NCBI RefSeq assembly: GCF_006715085.1 | Contig: NZ_VFMM01000001.1 | Span: 992,001 to 1,056,000, forward strand | DNA: 64,000 nt | Source: Kribbella jejuensis | Lineage (GTDB): Bacteria; Actinomycetota; Actinomycetes; Propionibacteriales; Kribbellaceae | Direction of reading: 5' to 3' | Shown: in pieces, positions 62,200 through 64,000 of the stretch | How the letters are laid out: each line of letters opens with the position of its first letter | How positions within the stretch are numbered: the stretch's first letter is position 1 | Notes under the pieces: model-generated | The model's input: the letters and a program-made list of their open reading frames with translations, nothing else | Database searches by the model: none | What the model was told of the DNA's origin: nothing | Translations under genes and position numbers: made by a program

Positions 62200-62442
62200 G
62201 TGCTGGCCGCGGGAGCGGCGGCCGGTGTGGCGGTCGAGCGGACGGTCATCGGCCGGCGCTCGGGGCAGCGCAAGCAGCTCGAGGCGGAGCCGTTCGGCTC
62301 CGAGCCCGGTACGCCGTACATCTTCACCGCCGACGACGGCGTCGAGTTGTACGTCGAGGTCGACGAGCTGAAGCGGTCCCACCGCGAGACGCGGGCGCCA
62401 GGTACGGGCTGCCGAGGCGGGGCTACTGCGGGCGCCTGCTGA
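62200..62442 (+). pseudogene. Alpha/beta-hydrolase N-terminal remnant
   Basis: The reading frame encodes V-L-A-A-G-A-A-A-G-V-A-V-E-R, then E-P-F-G-S-E-P-G-T-P and T-A-D-D-G-V-E-L-Y-V-E-V-D-E, which match the N-terminal membrane-anchor and beta-strand of actinobacterial secreted alpha/beta-hydrolases. The catalytic part (F-x-H-G-Y..., nucleophile, His) is absent and the frame ends at 62442 in unrelated sequence. It is therefore a decayed fragment, with codons in frame back to 62104 but no clear start. Confidence 0.6.
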
Positions 62443-62563
62443 GGCAGTCTGTGGCGTACAGCCTGCTGAAGGCAGCGGACCGGCGCGGTTGATGGCACGA
62501 GCCGTGGCGCGGGGCGAACGACCGCGGCCAGGTACGGCGCGGCGCCACGCGAAGGCTGACCAG

Positions 62564-62615
62564 GTGCGGGCTACTGGTGCGGGCTACTGGTGCGGGCTAC
62601 TCGTGCGGGCCAGTG
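62564..62615. repeat. Four tandem 13-bp units
   Basis: GTGCGGGCTACTG occurs four times head to tail (62564, 62577, 62590, 62603), the last two with changes at the end. It lies in a gene-free interval (62443-63096). Confidence 0.9.
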
Positions 62616-62833
62616 GCGCGGACTGTTGGAGGCGACCTGCCAAGTGCGGACTGCCGGGACGCTGTAGCGAAGGGGTTGATGGCGTCAGACGAGCAAGGCC
62701 GGTGAAGAGTGGGCGGGGTGAAGGTCGCGCTGGCCTCAAGCGACCAGGGAGAACGCGCGGGCGGGAACTGTCCGGGGGCGATCGTCCAGGCGGTGGGTGC
62801 CGACAGCGCGGCAGTTGAGCAGCAGACAGGACT

Positions 62834-62886
62834 GCACTCAGCGCAGGTGCCGGCAGACAGAGCCGCACTCAGCGCGGGGTGCCGGC
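62834..62886. repeat. Two-copy 21-22-bp direct repeat
   Basis: GCACTCAGCGCAGGTGCCGGC at 62834-62854 recurs nearly unchanged at 62865-62886, period 31 bp. Confidence 0.75.
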
Positions 62887-63004
62887 GGCCGGGAACCGTC
62901 CAGGCGTCCGTGCCTACAGCCGAAGCCTCCGACGCCGGCGACCGCCAGTGGCCGGCGGCGGCCGAGCTCGATGCGATGCGGCCCGTGCAGTCCGGCCGTC
63001 CGCA

Positions 63005-63055
63005 GCGGGAAACCGTCAGGGCGGTCCGCGGCGGGAAACCGTCAGGGGCGGTCCG
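63005..63055. repeat. Two-copy 24-25-bp direct repeat near rRNA operon end
   Basis: GCGGGAAACCGTCAGGGCGG-type unit at 63005-63028 and 63031-63055, period 26 bp, 40 bp downstream of the rRNA terminator in the direction of transcription. No gene is seen from 62443 to 63096. Confidence 0.8.
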
Positions 63056-63096
63056 CTGTCGGGATGTCTTCGGCGGTACAAAGCGTCTGGGGAAAT

Positions 63097-63130
63097 GTTA
63101 AGGGCCACCCCTTGTGGGGTGGCCCTTAAC
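63097..63130 (-). terminator. rRNA operon terminator
   Basis: A perfect 15-bp stem (63097-63111 and 63116-63130) with a four-base loop begins nine bases after the 5S 3' end in the direction of transcription, followed by ATTTCC. Confidence 0.9.
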
Positions 63131-63139
63131 AGTGTGAAT

Positions 63140-63257
63140 GTCCGGCGGCGTCCTACTCTCCCACGACCTCCCGGTCGCAGTACCATCGGCGCTGAAGGGC
63201 TTAACTTCCAGGTTCGGAATGGAGACTGGGTGTTTCCCCGACGCTATGGCCACCGAA
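63140..63257 (-). rRNA. rrf: 5S ribosomal RNA
   Basis: The complementary strand reads TTCGGTGGCCATAGCG at the 5' end, contains CCGAACCTGGAAGTTAAG and ends GCCGCCGGACATT, matching actinobacterial 5S rRNA of about 118 nucleotides. End positions are accurate to two or three bases. Confidence 0.93.
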
Positions 63258-63398
63258 ACTCTATGAGAACACTATCAACCTGCCAAGCCACACACCCCTT
63301 GAGGGTGTGATTGCTGGGGGTGACCGTATCCTGGGAACCGTACAGCGAACGCGAACATCGTTACATAGCGCAAAATCAAGGCTTGAAGTTTAAGTGTG
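63258..63398 (-). other. 23S-5S internal transcribed spacer
   Basis: About 141 bp with no tRNA. It contains a 7-bp hairpin (CACACCC 63291-63297, GGGTGTG 63303-63309) that may be part of a processing stem. Confidence 0.75.

Positions 63399-64000
<602 letters not shown>

Noticed and set aside
62489..63310. ORFs of 94-143 residues on both strands near the rRNA operon
   Set aside because: They run through short direct repeats and into the 5S gene, have no conserved motif and no ribosome site.
63258..63398. tRNA in the 23S-5S spacer
   Set aside because: No cloverleaf or CCA-type acceptor pattern is visible.

Overview
This window looks like chromosome from a high-GC actinobacterium of the Nocardioidaceae/Propionibacteriales kind; a Kribbella-like genome is my best guess, but that is an inference. 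The evidence is very GC-rich codon use with many GTG starts, Pup-proteasome genes (pafA, pafB, pafC), an F420-type enzyme repertoire, a Tat-exported GH46 chitosanase, and two blocks whose gene order matches well-known mycobacterial/streptomycete neighbourhoods (pafABC-tatAC-helY, and parA-scpAB-rluB / xerD-ald / pyrG-steA-recN-nadK-tlyA). No phage, insertion sequence, CRISPR array or tRNA gene was seen.

Layout. 1-6.1 kb is accessory: a cut-off Tat-exported serine hydrolase, a CPBP protease/CcdC-like membrane pair divergent from a TetR gene, an APH(6)-like kinase, and a TetR gene divergent from an SDR/deazaflavin-oxidoreductase pair with two matching operators. 6.2-6.8 kb is a non-coding array of about six ~100-bp repeats ending in a strong terminator. 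6.8-22 kb is the Pup/Tat block: helY, an esterase/MarR pair, chitosanase, a lipid-kinase-like gene, tatC, tatA, a small membrane protein, pafC, pafB, a DUF3866 gene with a perfect SOS-type box, an FKBP lipoprotein and pafA. 22-32.6 kb is accessory: two tandem secreted paralogs of unknown function, a Gfo/Idh/MocA oxidoreductase, a NarL-type two-component system with an extra single-domain receiver, a sugar ABC transporter and an APC permease.

32.7-39.9 kb is the chromosome-segregation block on the minus strand: parA, a small ribbon-helix-helix-like gene, scpA, scpB and rluB with start/stop overlaps throughout, preceded by xerD and ald. 40.2-43.2 kb holds an F420-dependent oxidoreductase, a membrane protein, a HIT-like protein and a secreted cyclophilin. 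43.2-57 kb is a long minus-strand run: HAD phosphatase, a basic coiled-coil protein, an acidic protein, tlyA, nadK, recN, steA, mctB/steB, a divergent MraY/WecA-like protein, a MurJ-like flippase, a GT4 glycosyltransferase, pyrG and a Nudix ADP-ribose hydrolase. 57-61.5 kb has DUF1015, CHAD and a giant low-complexity Arg/Gly-rich TPR protein.

61.5-63.1 kb is gene-poor, rich in short direct repeats, and carries an alpha/beta-hydrolase remnant. 63.1-64 kb is the 3' end of an rRNA operon on the minus strand (23S 3' part, spacer, 5S, 15-bp perfect terminator). I did not find one dominant new system; the most unusual items are the 100-bp array, the Arg/Gly-rich TPR protein, the secreted paralog pair, the SOS box beside pafBC/DUF3866, and the repeat-extended ScpB in an overlapping ParA-RHH-ScpAB operon.
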